Assembly (NCBI RefSeq): GCF_002091635.1
Contig: NZ_BDAC01000007.1
Span: 1-64,000, forward strand
Source: Pseudomonas indica NBRC 103045
GTDB lineage: Bacteria > Pseudomonadota > Gammaproteobacteria > Pseudomonadales > Pseudomonadaceae
DNA length: 64,000 bases
Reading direction: 5' to 3'
In this document: piece by piece, positions 18,198 through 26,628 of the stretch
Numbering within the stretch: position 1 is the first letter of the stretch
Layout: every line of letters begins with the position of its first letter
Notes under the pieces: generated by a model
Seen by the model: only the letters and a program-made list of their open reading frames with translations
Told to the model about the DNA's origin: nothing
The model's database searches: none
Program-made: the position numbers and the translations under genes

Positions 18198-18209
18198 ACC
18201 GTCCGTCCG

Positions 18210-18231
18210 CCGGCGAAATTTTTTTCGCCGG
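18210..18231 (+). terminator. Rho-independent terminator-like hairpin after the NYN gene
   Basis: A perfect 9-base stem, CCGGCGAAA paired with TTTCGCCGG around a TTTT loop, begins 13 bases after the stop codon. It lies directly upstream of the sigma-factor operon promoter and would insulate that operon from read-through. Confidence 0.65.
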
Positions 18232-18234
18232 TCC

Positions 18235-18261
18235 TGTCGATCTGCGTGTCTTCCGAACGAC
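18235..18261 (+). promoter_or_regulatory. Candidate ECF42-type promoter
   Basis: TGTCGA (18235-18240), a 17-base spacer and CGAC (18258-18261) fit the ECF42 consensus as I recall it: TGTCGA at -35 and CGA/TC at -10. It lies 34 bases before the first gene of the DGPF / DUF899 / sigma-factor group. The ECF42 gene at the end of that group would thus drive its own operon. Confidence 0.6.
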
Positions 18262-18294
18262 TAGAGGTATCGAGCCCTCGTTCAGGAGACGACG

Positions 18295-18651
18295 ATGAAA
18301 TACCTCTGCCTCATCTACGTCGAGGAAAGGCTCCTCGACACCGTGCCGGCCGCCGAACTGACGGCCATCGAGGGCGTCTGGCTGGACTACCACGCAAGCT
18401 TGCGGCAGAGCGGCCGGATGCTCGCCGGCGAGGCGCTGCAGCCGGCCGAGAGCGCCACCACCTTGCGCCTGCGCAACGGCAAGCTGTCCCTGGCCGACGG
18501 GCCATCGGTGGACACCCGCGAGCAGCTCGCCGGTTTCTACCTGATCGACGCCGGCGACCTCGACGATGCGATCCGCTTGGCGGCACGCATTCCCCAGGGG
18601 CGTGTCGGCAGCATCGAAGTACGGCCGGTCCGGCCGCTGGGGTTGGCCTGA
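18295..18651 (+). CDS. DGPF-domain (YCII-related) protein
   Basis: 118 residues. It begins MKYLCLIYVEE and contains the family segment ADGPSVDTREQLAGFYLIDA near residue 68, the variant of DGPF-x-E-x-K-E-x-L-xGFY. DGPF proteins are ferredoxin-like fold proteins of unknown biochemical role, typically encoded beside ECF42 sigma factors. An AGGAG site precedes the ATG. First gene behind the candidate ECF42 promoter. A second paralogue lies at 20173. Confidence 0.85.
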   Translation: MKYLCLIYVEERLLDTVPAAELTAIEGVWLDYHASLRQSGRMLAGEALQPAESATTLRLRNGKLSLADGPSVDTREQLAGFYLIDAGDLDDAIRLAARIPQGRVGSIEVRPVRPLGLA

Positions 18652-18800
18652 TGTGTCCCCTCTGTCTCGCTTCCATTGCCCTGGCCAGTGCCGGGCTCAC
18701 CACCGCGGGCGGGGCCGCTGCGTTGATTGCGCGGCGTAACCGTGCCGAGCACCGTCCGCCACAACCGAGGAGTACTCCGCATGAACGCAAACACGCTTGA
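18651..18800 (+). CDS. Small MCPLC-motif membrane protein
   Basis: 49 residues: MCPLCLASIALASAG, a Gly/Ala-rich hydrophobic helix (about 6-28), then a basic tail. The ATG overlaps the stop of the preceding gene (TGATG) and the end runs 20 bases into the DUF899 gene, so it is embedded in the operon and translationally coupled. I recall very similar small proteins with N-terminal CPLC next to DUF899 genes in other proteobacteria. The CxxC at the extreme N-terminus could bind metal or undergo thiol exchange; this is inference. Confidence 0.65.
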   Translation: MCPLCLASIALASAGLTTAGGAAALIARRNRAEHRPPQPRSTPHERKHA

Positions 18801-19587
18801 ACAGCCGCGCGTCGTATCGCGGGAGGAATGGCGGGCCGCCCGTCGCCAGCTCCTGCAGCGGGAGAAAGCGATTACCCATCAGCTAGACGAAGTCGCCGCC
18901 GAACGACGCCGGCTGCCCTGGGTGAAAATAGACAAGCCCTACCGCTTCGAAGGACCGGACGGAGTGAAGAGCCTGGCCGACCTGTTCGGCGGGAGCAGCC
19001 AGTTGATCGTCTACCACTTCATGTTCGCCCCCGGTTGGGAAGAGGGCTGCCACGGCTGCTCCTTCGTCGCCGACCACATCGACGGCGCCAACCTGCATCT
19101 GGCTCACCACGACGTCACCCTGCTGGCGGTCTCGCGGGCGCCCTGGGCACAGATAGCCCCGTTCAAGAAGCGCATGGGCTGGCGCTTCGACTGGCTGTCC
19201 TCGGCCGGCAGCGACTTCAACCGGGACTTCGGCGTGCAGTTCAGCGCCGAGGAAATCGCCTCGGGCCGGGCGCTCTACAACGGCGAGGCACGCAGCGACA
19301 TCGGCGAGGACATGCCCGGCCTCAGCGTGTTCTACCGTAATCCCGAGGGCGAGATTTTCCATACGTACTCCACGTACGCCCGTGGCCTCGACCTGCTGCT
19401 TGGCGCGCACAACTACCTCGACTTCACGCCGAAGGGGCGCAACGAACGATCGACCATGGACTGGGTGCGTCTGCACGACCGCTACGAAGGCGCCGCGGCG
19501 ACCGAAAGCTGCTGCGCTGGCGCCGCACAACCGGGGCAGGCCGGCGGCAAGAGCGCCGCGGCGAAACGCAACGTCATCGTGCAATGA
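18781..19587 (+). CDS. DUF899-family thioredoxin-like protein
   Basis: 268 residues from ATG 18781 with GAGGAG upstream. DUF899 proteins have a thioredoxin/peroxiredoxin-like fold. The characteristic MFAPGWEEGCHGCSFVADH segment (CxxC) lies near residues 80-98, followed by WRFDWLSSAGSDFNRDFGV and YSTYARGLD. The C-terminal 30 residues are low-complexity and include a CC pair. Its place in an ECF42 unit suggests a role in detoxification or stress response, which is not proven. Confidence 0.85.
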   Translation: MNANTLEQPRVVSREEWRAARRQLLQREKAITHQLDEVAAERRRLPWVKIDKPYRFEGPDGVKSLADLFGGSSQLIVYHFMFAPGWEEGCHGCSFVADHIDGANLHLAHHDVTLLAVSRAPWAQIAPFKKRMGWRFDWLSSAGSDFNRDFGVQFSAEEIASGRALYNGEARSDIGEDMPGLSVFYRNPEGEIFHTYSTYARGLDLLLGAHNYLDFTPKGRNERSTMDWVRLHDRYEGAAATESCCAGAAQPGQAGGKSAAAKRNVIVQ

Positions 19588-19612
19588 ACCAACAATTCAG
19601 GAGGAAACGACC

Positions 19613-20065
19613 ATGACCGCAGCAGACCGTACCCTGGATGACCAGGCCCGCATCCGCGAACTGACCGAGCAATGGGCCGAGACCGTGCGCAGCCGGGATG
19701 TCGAGCGCATCATGCAGATCTATGCGGACGATGTCCGCGCCTTCGATGCCGTCGCCCAGTTGCAGTTCAAGGGCAAGGCGGCCTACAAGGCGCACTGGCA
19801 GGCGTGCATGGAGCAGTGCCCAGCCCAGGGATCGATGCAGTTCAAGATCGATCAGCTACAGGTGGAGACCGGTGGCGATCTTGGCCTCGCCCATTACCTC
19901 TGCTATTGCGGCGGGACGGACGAGAAGGGCGAGGAGCAGGGTAGCTGGATGCGCGTCACCGTGGGTTGGCGGCGGATCGGCGGCGAGTGGAAGATCACCC
20001 ATGATCACTTCTCGGCACCGTTCGACATGAAGACCGGGGAAACCCTGTTCAAGCTGCAGCCCTGA
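19613..20065 (+). CDS. SnoaL-like / NTF2-fold protein
   Basis: 150 residues from ATG 19613, preceded by a strong AGGAGG. NTF2-like cone fold of the SnoaL/DUF4440 kind: WAETVRSRDVERIMQIYADD near 20-40, then a GSWMRVTVGWRRIGGEWKITHDHFS end near 115-140. Such proteins serve as small-molecule binding or isomerase/hydrolase domains. It lies 25 bases downstream of the DUF899 gene in the same direction. Confidence 0.83.
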   Translation: MTAADRTLDDQARIRELTEQWAETVRSRDVERIMQIYADDVRAFDAVAQLQFKGKAAYKAHWQACMEQCPAQGSMQFKIDQLQVETGGDLGLAHYLCYCGGTDEKGEEQGSWMRVTVGWRRIGGEWKITHDHFSAPFDMKTGETLFKLQP

Positions 20066-20089
20066 GGTCCGCATGCTTGACGTGCATTC

Positions 20090-20141
20090 GGGCGAATGAA
20101 TTCACCCCTACCGAGGTTCTGTAGGGGCGGATTCATCCGCG
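20090..20141. repeat. REP-type inverted repeat pair
   Basis: GGGCGAATGAATTCACCCC and, 11 bases on, an inverted partner GTAGGGGCGGATTCATCCGC. This matches the family of palindromes seen in many other gaps of the window. It interrupts the operon between the SnoaL-like and second DGPF genes. Confidence 0.75.
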
Positions 20142-20172
20142 ACAGGAAAACGGAGATTCCCAGGAGACGCCC

Positions 20173-20532
20173 ATGAAATACCTTTGCCTGATCTACTGCG
20201 ACGAGGACGCGCTGGATGCCATGCCCGCCCGCGAGCGGGAGGCGCTGACCGAGCGCTGCCTGGCCTACAGCGACGAACTCGGCGCCAGCGGCCACTACCT
20301 CGGCGGCGAGCGTTTGCAACCGGTACAGATGGCCAGGACGCTGCGCATCCGGCAGGATGGACAACCGGACATCACCGACGGTCCGTTCGCCGAAACCAAG
20401 GAACAACTGGCGGGTTTCTACCTGATCGAAGCGCGCGACCTGAACGAGGCGATCCAGGTGGCGGCGAAGATTCCGCCGGCCAGCCTGGGCAGCGTCGAGG
20501 TCCGTCCGGTGCGCGACCTGCCGCAGCGCTGA
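20173..20532 (+). CDS. DGPF-domain (YCII-related) protein, second copy
   Basis: 119 residues, beginning MKYLCLIYCDE, with the canonical ITDGPFAETKEQLAGFYLIEA segment near 72-92. It is a clear paralogue of the protein at 18295. It lies 21 bases before the ECF42 sigma gene, the usual family arrangement. AGGAG precedes the ATG. No TGTCGA-type promoter is seen in the gap before it, so it probably depends on the promoter at 18235. Confidence 0.9.
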   Translation: MKYLCLIYCDEDALDAMPAREREALTERCLAYSDELGASGHYLGGERLQPVQMARTLRIRQDGQPDITDGPFAETKEQLAGFYLIEARDLNEAIQVAAKIPPASLGSVEVRPVRDLPQR

Positions 20533-20553
20533 ACCGAGCGCAACGAGGACTTC

Positions 20554-21780
20554 ATGAGCGTAAGCATCGACGCCGTCTACCGGGCCGAGTCGCGGCGCGT
20601 GCTGGCGACCCTGATCCGGCTGCTGGGCGATTTCGACCGGGCCGAGGAGGCACTGCACGATGCCTTCGCCGCGGCCGTCGAGCAGTGGCCGCGCGACGGC
20701 GTGCCGGCCAATCCACGAGCCTGGCTGGTCTCGGCGGGGCGCTTCAAGGCCATCGACAACCTGCGCCGGCGCGCCCGTTTCGACGCCTCGCTGGCGCTGC
20801 TGGCCGACCAGCTCGACGCGGGCGACGAGGCGGAGGTGTGGGACGGCGAGGCGGTGGAAGACGACCGTCTGCGTCTGATCTTCACTTGCTGCCACCCGGC
20901 CTTGCCGGCGGATGCCCAGGTGCCGCTGACCCTGCGCGAGGTATGCGATCTCAAGACCGAGGAAATCGCCCACGCCTTCCTCGCCACGCCGTCCACCATC
21001 GCCCAGCGCATCGTGCGCGCCAAGGCGAAGATTCGCGACGCGCGGATTCCCTATCAAGTGCCGGCGCTGAACGAACTGCCCGAGCGGCTCGACAGCGTGC
21101 TGCGGGTCATCTACCTGGTGTTCAACGAGGGGTATTCAGCTTCGTCCGGCGAGACGCTGACACGCACCGATCTGTCCCGCGAAGCCATCCGGCTTGGCCG
21201 GTTGCTGCTCGAACTCCTGCCCGAGCCGGAAGTGATGGGGCTGCTGGCACTGATGCTGTTGCACGAGTCGCGCCGTGCTGCACGCGCCTCTGCCGACGGC
21301 GAACTGGTGCTGCTGGAGGACCAGGATCGTTCGCGCTGGGATCGTGAGTTGATCGCCGAAGGTTCGGCGCTGGTGGAGCGCGCCCTGACTTCACGGCGCT
21401 TCGGGCCGTACACCCTGCAGGCGGCCATCGTCGCCGTGCATGCCGAGGCGGAGGATGCCGCCGCCACCGATTGGGTACAGATCGTCGGGCTCTACGACGT
21501 GCTGGCGCGCGTCACGCCGTCGCCGGTGGTAGAGCTGAACCGCGCCGTGGCCGTAGCCATGCGCGACGGGCCGGAGGCGGGGCTGGCGCTGGTCGAGCGT
21601 CTGTTCGCCCGGGGCGAGCTGCTCGACTACCACCTTGCCCATGCCGCCCGCGCGGACTTCTGCCGGCGCCTGGGGTGCAACGCCGAGGCCCGCGAGTCCT
21701 ACCGCCGTGCGCTGGCGCTGGCCCGCCAGGAGCCGGAGCGACGGTTTCTCGAGCGGCGCTTGCAGCAGTTGGGCGAATGA
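20554..21780 (+). CDS. ECF42-group RNA polymerase sigma factor
   Basis: 408 residues. Sigma region 2 covers about 8-75 and region 4 about 115-165 (LTLREVCDLKTEEIAHAFLATPSTIAQRI). A long C-terminal extension (about 180-405) of DUF6596/TPR-like helices follows, characteristic of ECF42 and involved in activity. No anti-sigma factor is adjacent, as known for this group. The neighbouring DGPF genes and the candidate promoter at 18235 support autoregulation of the operon. The stop codon lies inside a REP palindrome (21771-21791). Confidence 0.9.
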   Translation: MSVSIDAVYRAESRRVLATLIRLLGDFDRAEEALHDAFAAAVEQWPRDGVPANPRAWLVSAGRFKAIDNLRRRARFDASLALLADQLDAGDEAEVWDGEAVEDDRLRLIFTCCHPALPADAQVPLTLREVCDLKTEEIAHAFLATPSTIAQRIVRAKAKIRDARIPYQVPALNELPERLDSVLRVIYLVFNEGYSASSGETLTRTDLSREAIRLGRLLLELLPEPEVMGLLALMLLHESRRAARASADGELVLLEDQDRSRWDRELIAEGSALVERALTSRRFGPYTLQAAIVAVHAEAEDAAATDWVQIVGLYDVLARVTPSPVVELNRAVAVAMRDGPEAGLALVERLFARGELLDYHLAHAARADFCRRLGCNAEARESYRRALALARQEPERRFLERRLQQLGE

Positions 21781-21922
21781 GTTCGCCCCTGCAAGTCGGC
21801 GGTGCCTGTGTAGGAGCGAGCTCTGCTCGCGAAAATGGGCAGCGCAGAAGCCTCGCCAGCAGAGCTGGCTCCTACAGAAGCGGGGCCGGCATGCGCTCAA
21901 TCTGGGGCGAATTTATTCGCCT
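21771..21922. repeat. Cluster of REP-type palindromes
   Basis: Three kinds of element: GGGCGAATGAGTTCGCCCC (overlapping the sigma-factor stop codon), a facing pair GTAGGAGCGAGCTCTGCTCGC / GCCAGCAGAGCTGGCTCCTAC with one arm set at 21810-21832 and the other at 21854-21875, and GGCGAATTTATTCGCC near 21906-21921. They sit between convergent genes and may end transcription. Confidence 0.8.
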
Positions 21923-21937
21923 ATCGCGGCAACGGCC

Positions 21938-22408
21938 TCACGCCTGACCCCGCTTCTCCTGCCCGTTGCCGTTCTGCAAGGTCGCCGGCAGGCGGCGCTG
22001 GAAGGGAGTGGAGAGGATCAGCGAGGTCTTGCTGGCGCCGTACTGGCTGAGCCGGTCGAGCAAATCCTGCAGCTCCGGCATGGAGCCGACCGCCGCCTTC
22101 ATCATCACGCAGGCGTCGCCGGTGATGCGGTGGCAGAAGGTCAGTTGGGGAATCTGCGCCAGGGCTTCGAGGGTGCGGCGGGATTCGTGGTCGGCGATGC
22201 GCAGCTCGATCAGGCATTCGATGGGCAGGCCGATCTTCGCCATGTCGATGGCCGCGTGGTAGCCGGTGATTACGCCGCTGGCCTCCAGCTTGGCGACCCG
22301 GTCCGCCACCGCCGGGGCCGACAGATTGACCCGTCGCGCCAGGTCGGCGTAGGAGGCACGGCCGTTTTCCAGCAGCGCGGCGAGCAATAGACGGTCGTAT
22401 TTGTCCAT
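21938..22408 (-). CDS. Lrp/AsnC-family transcription regulator
   Basis: 156 residues from ATG 22408 (MDKYDRLLL). N-terminal winged HTH (about 1-60, ENGRASYADLARRVNLSAPAVADRVAKLE), then the RAM/Lrp ligand-binding domain (GLPIECLIELRI... VTGDACVMM style). The in-frame ATG at 22444 would add 12 residues but has no ribosome site. It is divergent from the EamA exporter gene, which it probably controls in response to an amino acid. Confidence 0.9.
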   Translation of the reverse strand: MDKYDRLLLAALLENGRASYADLARRVNLSAPAVADRVAKLEASGVITGYHAAIDMAKIGLPIECLIELRIADHESRRTLEALAQIPQLTFCHRITGDACVMMKAAVGSMPELQDLLDRLSQYGASKTSLILSTPFQRRLPATLQNGNGQEKRGQA

Positions 22409-22572
22409 GACGATTCCCGATGCAAGGGCTGATTTCGAATGCAAGGCAAAGGGGCTCCATTTCCTTGCTTTACAAAGCTGTATCGCTGTTTAAGCAAGGT
22501 TCTGTGCTTATTTTCCCGCGATGGCCTTGCCTAGAATAACCCTTTGATTACCTGCACGGTCGAGTCCTTCCC

Positions 22573-23481
22573 ATGCCTGCGCGTCGCTTCCCGTTGATCC
22601 TGCTCGGTGCCTTTTTCGCCCTCTACCTGATCTGGGGTTCCACCTACCTGGTGATCCGCATCGGCGTGGAGTCCTGGCCTCCGATGCTGATGGCCGGGGT
22701 TCGCTTCGTCATCGCCGGCTCGCTGATGTTCGCCTGGCTGCGCTGGCGCGGCGTGCCGGCGCCGACCTGGCGCGAATGGAAGGCCGCCTCCGTGATCGGC
22801 GTGCTGCTGCTCAGCTGCGGCAACGGCGGAGTGACGGTGGCCGAGCACCTGGGCGTGGCTTCCGGGGTGGCGGCGCTGGCGGTGGCGACGGTACCGCTGT
22901 TCGCCCTGCTGTTCGGGCTGATCTGGGGCCAGCGCACCAGCAGCCTGGAGTGGGCGGGGATCGTGCTTGGGCTGGCCGGCATCGGCCTGCTCAACCTCGG
23001 CTCCAACCTGCAAGGCAGCCCGCTGGGTGCCGGCCTGATCCTGTTCGCGGCGGCGGCCTGGGCCTTCGGCTCGATGTGGAGCAAGCACCTGCCGCTGCCC
23101 GCCGGCCCCATGGCCAGCGCGGCGGAAATGCTCGCCGGCGGCGTCGCCTTGCTGATCGCCAGCGCGCTCAGCGGCGAGCGCATGACCGAGCTGCCGACCG
23201 CCGCGGGCTGGGGCGCCCTGGCCTACCTGGTGGTGTTCGGCTCGATCATTGCGTTCAGCGCCTACCTCTATCTGCTGAAGAACGTCCGACCGGCGGCGGC
23301 CACCAGCTATGCCTACGTCAACCCAGTGGTGGCGGTGGTGCTGGGTATCCTCTTCGCCGGCGAACGCATCGGCATGGAGGAGTGGCTGGCCATGACCGTG
23401 ATCGTCAGCGCCGTGGTGCTGATCGGCGTACCGCAGTGGCGTCAACAGAAGCAGTTGAAGGAAGCCGAGGCGAGTACCTGA
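22573..23481 (+). CDS. EamA-family exporter (YedA-like)
   Basis: 302 residues with ten predicted membrane helices in two EamA repeats (about 8-135 and 150-290). The opening LYLIWGSTYLVIRIGVE and the ending TSYAYVNPVVAVVLGILFAGE are typical of YedA-like drug/metabolite transporters. The divergent Lrp-type gene suggests export of an amino acid or related compound. The substrate cannot be named. Confidence 0.88.
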   Translation: MPARRFPLILLGAFFALYLIWGSTYLVIRIGVESWPPMLMAGVRFVIAGSLMFAWLRWRGVPAPTWREWKAASVIGVLLLSCGNGGVTVAEHLGVASGVAALAVATVPLFALLFGLIWGQRTSSLEWAGIVLGLAGIGLLNLGSNLQGSPLGAGLILFAAAAWAFGSMWSKHLPLPAGPMASAAEMLAGGVALLIASALSGERMTELPTAAGWGALAYLVVFGSIIAFSAYLYLLKNVRPAAATSYAYVNPVVAVVLGILFAGERIGMEEWLAMTVIVSAVVLIGVPQWRQQKQLKEAEAST

Positions 23482-23566
23482 TACCCCTCCCTCCTCACTT
23501 CCCACCCCTCACCATACAGAGGCAGGTAAACTGGCGGCTTGTTTTTACTCCCTCCGGTTACCTGCC

Positions 23567-24916
23567 ATGACCTTCGCCTCCCTCGGCCTGATCGATCCGC
23601 TGCTGCGGACCTTGGAAACCCTCGACTACCGCCAGCCGACCCCGGTCCAGACCGAGGCGATTCCCGCCGTGCTCAAGGGCCGCGACCTGATGGCCGCGGC
23701 GCAGACCGGCACCGGCAAGACCGCCGGTTTCGCCCTGCCGCTGTTGCAGCGCCTGACCCTGGAAGGGCCGCAGGTGGCGAGCAATGCGGTGCGTGCTCTG
23801 GTGCTGGTGCCGACCCGCGAACTGGCCGAACAGGTTCACGAGAGCTTCCGCGTCTACGGCCAGAACCTGCCGCTGCGCAGCTATGCGGTGTACGGCGGCG
23901 TCAGCATCAACCCGCAGATGATGAAGTTGCGCAAGGGCATCGACGTGCTGGTGGCGACGCCCGGCCGGCTGCTCGATCTCTATCGGCAGAACGCCGTGCG
24001 TTTCGAGCAGTTGCAGGCGCTGGTATTGGACGAGGCCGACCGCATGCTCGACCTCGGCTTCGCCCGCGAGCTGGACGAGCTGTTCTGCGCGTTGCCGAGG
24101 AAGCGCCAGACCCTGCTGTTCTCCGCCACCTTCTCCGACGCCATCCGGCAAATGGCCAAGGAGCTGCTGCGCGACCCGCTGTCCATCGAGGTCAGCCCGC
24201 GCAACGCGGCGGCGAAGAGCGTCAAGCAGTGGCTGATCCCGGTGGATAAGAAGCGCAAGGCCGAGCTGTTCCTGCATCTGTTGCAGGACAAGCGCTGGGG
24301 CCAGGTGCTGGCGTTCGCCAAGACGCGCAAGGGTGTCGATCAATTGGTGGACGAATTGCAGGCCCAGGGCGTGTCGGCCGATGCGATCCATGGCGATAAG
24401 CCGCAACCGGCGCGCTTGCGGGCGTTGGAGCGGTTCAAGGCGGGCGAGGTGCAGGTGCTGGTGGCCACCGACGTGGCGGCGCGCGGCCTGGATATCGACG
24501 ATCTGCCGCTGGTGGTGAACGTCGACCTGCCGATCGTCGCCGAGGACTACGTGCACCGCATCGGCCGTACCGGCCGTGCCGGGGCCACGGGGGAGGCGAT
24601 TTCCCTGGTGTGTGCCGACGAAGTGCAATTGCTCGCGGCCATCGAGACGCTGATCAAACAGGTCTTGCCGCGCCGCGAAGAGCCGGGCTTCAGCCCGGAT
24701 CACCGGGTGCCGCAGACCACCCTGGACGGACAGGTCCTGAAGAAGCCGAAGAAGCCCAAGCAGAAGCCGGTGCCCGGTGCAGGTGCGACCGGCAAGGGCA
24801 AGATCCATCTCGGCAACTGGTTCGACGAGAGCGAGAAGCCGGCGGTGAAGGCGGTACGCAAGATGCCCGGCTTCGGCAAACCGAGCGCGCGCAAGGGGCC
24901 GAAAAAACCGGGCTGA
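23567..24916 (+). CDS. rhlE: DEAD-box ATP-dependent RNA helicase RhlE
   Basis: 449 residues. Q motif (YRQPTPVQ, 21-28), Walker A AQTGTGKT (45-52), PTRELAEQV, TPGRLLD, DEAD box (LDEADRMLDLGF), SAT motif (LFSATF), and HRIGRTGRAG motif VI. The tail after about 380 is Lys/Pro-rich, as in RhlE proteins, and would aid RNA binding. These helicases unwind structured RNA during ribosome assembly and mRNA decay. It stands alone, followed by repeats. Confidence 0.92.
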   Translation: MTFASLGLIDPLLRTLETLDYRQPTPVQTEAIPAVLKGRDLMAAAQTGTGKTAGFALPLLQRLTLEGPQVASNAVRALVLVPTRELAEQVHESFRVYGQNLPLRSYAVYGGVSINPQMMKLRKGIDVLVATPGRLLDLYRQNAVRFEQLQALVLDEADRMLDLGFARELDELFCALPRKRQTLLFSATFSDAIRQMAKELLRDPLSIEVSPRNAAAKSVKQWLIPVDKKRKAELFLHLLQDKRWGQVLAFAKTRKGVDQLVDELQAQGVSADAIHGDKPQPARLRALERFKAGEVQVLVATDVAARGLDIDDLPLVVNVDLPIVAEDYVHRIGRTGRAGATGEAISLVCADEVQLLAAIETLIKQVLPRREEPGFSPDHRVPQTTLDGQVLKKPKKPKQKPVPGAGATGKGKIHLGNWFDESEKPAVKAVRKMPGFGKPSARKGPKKPG

Positions 24917-24956
24917 GGGTGACTCTCATTCCATGTGCCACGCGGCCCCGGCTTTT

Positions 24957-25150
24957 GTAGGGGCGAATTCATTCGCCCAACCCACCCTCGCCGGGCGAAT
25001 AACTTCGCCCCTACGGCAGACTGCTCTCCGTAGGAGCCAGCTCTGCTGGCGAAGATTTTGCGTGACTGCATTTCGCGAGCAGAGCTCGCTCCTACAAATG
25101 AAAGGGCAAGCCCGAGCCAGCTTCTGTGGGAGCGAATTCATTCGCGATGA
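24957..25150. repeat. Cluster of REP-type palindromes
   Basis: The gap between rhlE and the first beta-helix gene holds GTAGGGGCGAATTCATTCGC, an inverted GGGCGAATAACTTCGCCCC, GTAGGAGCCAGCTCTGCTGG facing GCGAGCAGAGCTCGCTCCTA, and a degenerate AGCGAATTCATTCGCG. No coding sequence is apparent in it. Confidence 0.85.
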
Positions 25151-25186
25151 ATCCGCCCCACAGCTGATCTGCTGACCAGAACGGAC

Positions 25187-26545
25187 TCAATACTTCGGCC
25201 GCTCATAGGCCCCCAGATCGCAGACTTCGATGCCATCACCGTCGCCATCCCGTGGGCGGCGGGAGCCGCGTTGGTCGTGGCTGGTGCAGGAGCCGACGCC
25301 GGTGTCCACCGCCGGGCTGCCGCGGCGCAGGGCGTGGGTTTGCAGGGTCGAGTTGTTATCGGCCAGCGGGTAGATCACCTTGGTCAGCACCTCGGCATCC
25401 GGGACCTGGATATCCGCCGTGCAGTTGTTGCCATCGATACCCAGGAGCAGCCCGCGTGCCTGGTAGCTATAGGCGCTGCCGCCATTGCGGCAGTTCAGGC
25501 TGAGTTCGCCATATTCATCGCGGTTGTCGACGATCAGGCTGTTGCGGATCAGCACCTTGCCGAAGTTCTCCAGGCCGTAACCCTGGTTCTCGGCAATGGT
25601 GACGTTGATCAACGTCAGGTCGGGTATGCCCGGCGTGCCCGGATAGCTGGCGCCGTTGTTGATGATGCCGGTAGGCCCGTACCAACTGGCGGTGTTGCCG
25701 CTGAGGGTGGCATTGGTCAGCTTGAGCACGCCGTTGTTCTCGTTGGTGATGGCGGCGCCACGGCCGTCGCTGTAGTTACCGACGAACACGGCCCGGGCGA
25801 TGTCCGCCGTGCCGATGTTATGCACCGCGCCGCCGCTGCCGAGTACGTCGTCGCCACTGGCCCTGTTATTGCGGAAGGCGCTGTCGCGCACGATCAGGTT
25901 GCCCTCACTGTAGATGGCGCCACCGTGGGCATTGGTGGTATCGCCGAAATCGGCGGTGTTGCCGACGAATTCCGTGTAGTACACGGCCAGGGAACCGTAG
26001 TTGGCGATGCCGCCGCCCCGGCCTTGGTAATACCAGTTGAACGCCCGGTTCTGCTCCAGCCGTGTGCGTTTCAGGGTGACGCTGCCGTGGTTGGCGATCG
26101 ACCCGCCGTCATAGCTGTGCAGGCCGTTGCGCAGGGTCAGTTGTTCGAGGCCCAGCGTCGCGCCGGCCAGCACTTCGAAATGACGGTCGAGGCGGCCGGC
26201 GTCGATGATCGTCTGTTCGGGGGAAATACCGTAGATAGTCAGGCTGTCGCTGACATCGAGATCGCCGTTGACGTTGTCGTCCTCGTCGTAGATGTCGCCA
26301 TCGTCGCCGCGTGGCGCCGGCAGGCTGAAGCTATAGGTGCCGGCGCCGAGCAGGATGCGGTCGGGGCCGGGCGTGGCGTTGGCCAGCACCACCGCTTCGC
26401 GCAGCGAGCAGTCGGCGTTGCAGTCGCCGTCATAGCTGTCGGTGGTCTTGGTCACGGTGATGTCCAGGGCGAAGGCGCTCAGCGGGGCGCACAACAGGGC
26501 CGGCAAGGCGATCCGGCGGAGCGGGTGGGGGCAGGGCTGTTTCAT
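25187..26545 (-). CDS. Secreted CSLREA-type beta-helix protein, paralogue A
   Basis: 452 residues from ATG 26545 (GGAG upstream). Signal peptide (about 1-26, ending SAFA), then ITVTKTTDSYDGDCNADCSLREAV, the CSLREA-type N-terminal motif. The body has repeated G-G-x-I-x-N-x-G units (ANHGSVTLKRT, GGGIANYGSL, GGAIYSEGNL) with the look of a right-handed parallel beta helix. The end is GSCTSHDQRG then DGDGDGIEVCDLGAYE, as in choice-of-anchor Q domains, and stops right after it, so no sorting anchor follows. It is the last of six tandem paralogues. The acidic DGDGDG loop could bind calcium. Function unknown. Confidence 0.88.
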   Translation of the reverse strand: MKQPCPHPLRRIALPALLCAPLSAFALDITVTKTTDSYDGDCNADCSLREAVVLANATPGPDRILLGAGTYSFSLPAPRGDDGDIYDEDDNVNGDLDVSDSLTIYGISPEQTIIDAGRLDRHFEVLAGATLGLEQLTLRNGLHSYDGGSIANHGSVTLKRTRLEQNRAFNWYYQGRGGGIANYGSLAVYYTEFVGNTADFGDTTNAHGGAIYSEGNLIVRDSAFRNNRASGDDVLGSGGAVHNIGTADIARAVFVGNYSDGRGAAITNENNGVLKLTNATLSGNTASWYGPTGIINNGASYPGTPGIPDLTLINVTIAENQGYGLENFGKVLIRNSLIVDNRDEYGELSLNCRNGGSAYSYQARGLLLGIDGNNCTADIQVPDAEVLTKVIYPLADNNSTLQTHALRRGSPAVDTGVGSCTSHDQRGSRRPRDGDGDGIEVCDLGAYERPKY

Positions 26546-26628
26546 GGTCGACTCCATTTCCTTCTGGCGTGAGGGTGGGCCGGGATTACCAGCCCGTCCG
26601 GGTGAGGTCCATCGATTCGGGGATCCGT

